DNA of 64,000 nt from Agriotes lineatus. Its lineage: Eukaryota; Arthropoda; Insecta; Coleoptera; Elateridae. The stretch covers positions 1 to 64,000 of the forward strand of contig CALNHX010005178.1 of assembly GCA_940337035.1 (NCBI GenBank). The letters are read 5' to 3'. Position numbers and translations under genes: made by a program. Under the pieces are notes generated by a model that was not told the origin of the DNA, made no database searches, and saw nothing but the letters and a program-made list of their open reading frames with translations. Shown in pieces: positions 63,897 to 64,000 of this stretch. Position 1 is the stretch's first letter. Each line of letters starts with the position of its first letter.

Positions 63897-64000
63897 TTAT
63901 AGTAAATGCTCAAATAAGGATCCGTTTTGATCGACACATACACGAGCCCTTTTTGTTAAAGTATTTATGGCCCGATTAATACTTCTATCGGGAATTTGTG
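63897..64000 (-). CDS. C-terminal end of a Tc1/mariner-like transposase (partial)
   Basis: Minus-strand frame entering from the right edge: QIPDRSINRAINTLTKRARV, CVDQNGSLFEHLL, stop at 63897-63899. The ending R.R.C....G..FEHLL is typical of the C-terminus of a class of insect Tc1/mariner-like transposases that carry an extra N-terminal DUF4817-like domain. The rest lies outside the window, so integrity cannot be judged. Confidence 0.6.
   Translation of the reverse strand, partial: QIPDRSINRAINTLTKRARVCVDQNGSLFEHLL

Noticed and set aside
1..64000. tRNA, rRNA or small nuclear RNA genes
   Set aside because: No cloverleaf with A/B boxes or ribosomal signature was noticed by eye; a covariance-model scan would be needed to exclude them.

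Overview
The window looks like a stretch of heterochromatin-like, AT-rich arthropod (most likely insect) genome made almost entirely of transposable elements, many nested in one another. This rests on element types: BEL/Pao LTR retrotransposons, CR1/L2-like and I-like LINE fragments, piggyBac, several hAT families, Harbinger-like and Tc1/mariner/IS630-like elements, a Crypton-like fragment, and short 50-70 bp introns. I saw no bacterial genes, rRNA, tRNA or CRISPR array. I cannot name the species. The only convincing host coding sequence is a possible 18-codon first exon near the right edge (62965-63018, minus strand).

Layout. (1) 1-8400: first copy of a composite repeat carrying a foldback element, an RNase H fragment, an IS630-like transposon (1244-3511), a 5'-truncated LINE inserted with a target-site duplication (3869-4792), a GC-rich segment with splice-donor-like sites, a LINE ORF1 fragment and a BEL-type gag fragment. 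(2) 9103-15742: a full-length but dead BEL/Pao element on the minus strand, with LTRs, a 5-bp target duplication, gag, protease, RT, RNase H and integrase. (3) 16000-22300: a Tc1 transposase tail, an inverted-repeat element, an MSANTD3/zeste-like gene remnant split by a hAT MITE, hairpins, a decayed LINE, and the tail of an IS630-like transposase. (4) 22308-42562: a CGGBP1-like hAT transposon with an intron-containing, dead transposase gene. A block of about 16 kb (23360-39427) sits inside it, bordered by direct repeats of about 0.7 kb. That block holds a 3.2-kb piggyBac element, MITEs, and copies 2 and 3 of the composite repeat. (5) 42563-50960 and 54217-61360: two copies of a second large duplication, separately interrupted by hAT elements (42662-44084, 46103-46297, 47135-48112, 56513-60136). 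(6) 61361-64000: small MITEs, the possible host exon, and a transposase tail running off the right edge.

The paralogous copies act as empty sites for one another, so several insertions can be delimited to the base and ordered in time. No transposase, reverse transcriptase or integrase here appears functional. I did not find a convincing new biological system. The strongest leads are the mosaic tandem-unit architecture, two different mariner-type elements at the same TA of paralogous units, the intron-containing IS630-like and CGGBP1-like transposases, and coding-like sequence inside the piggyBac element.
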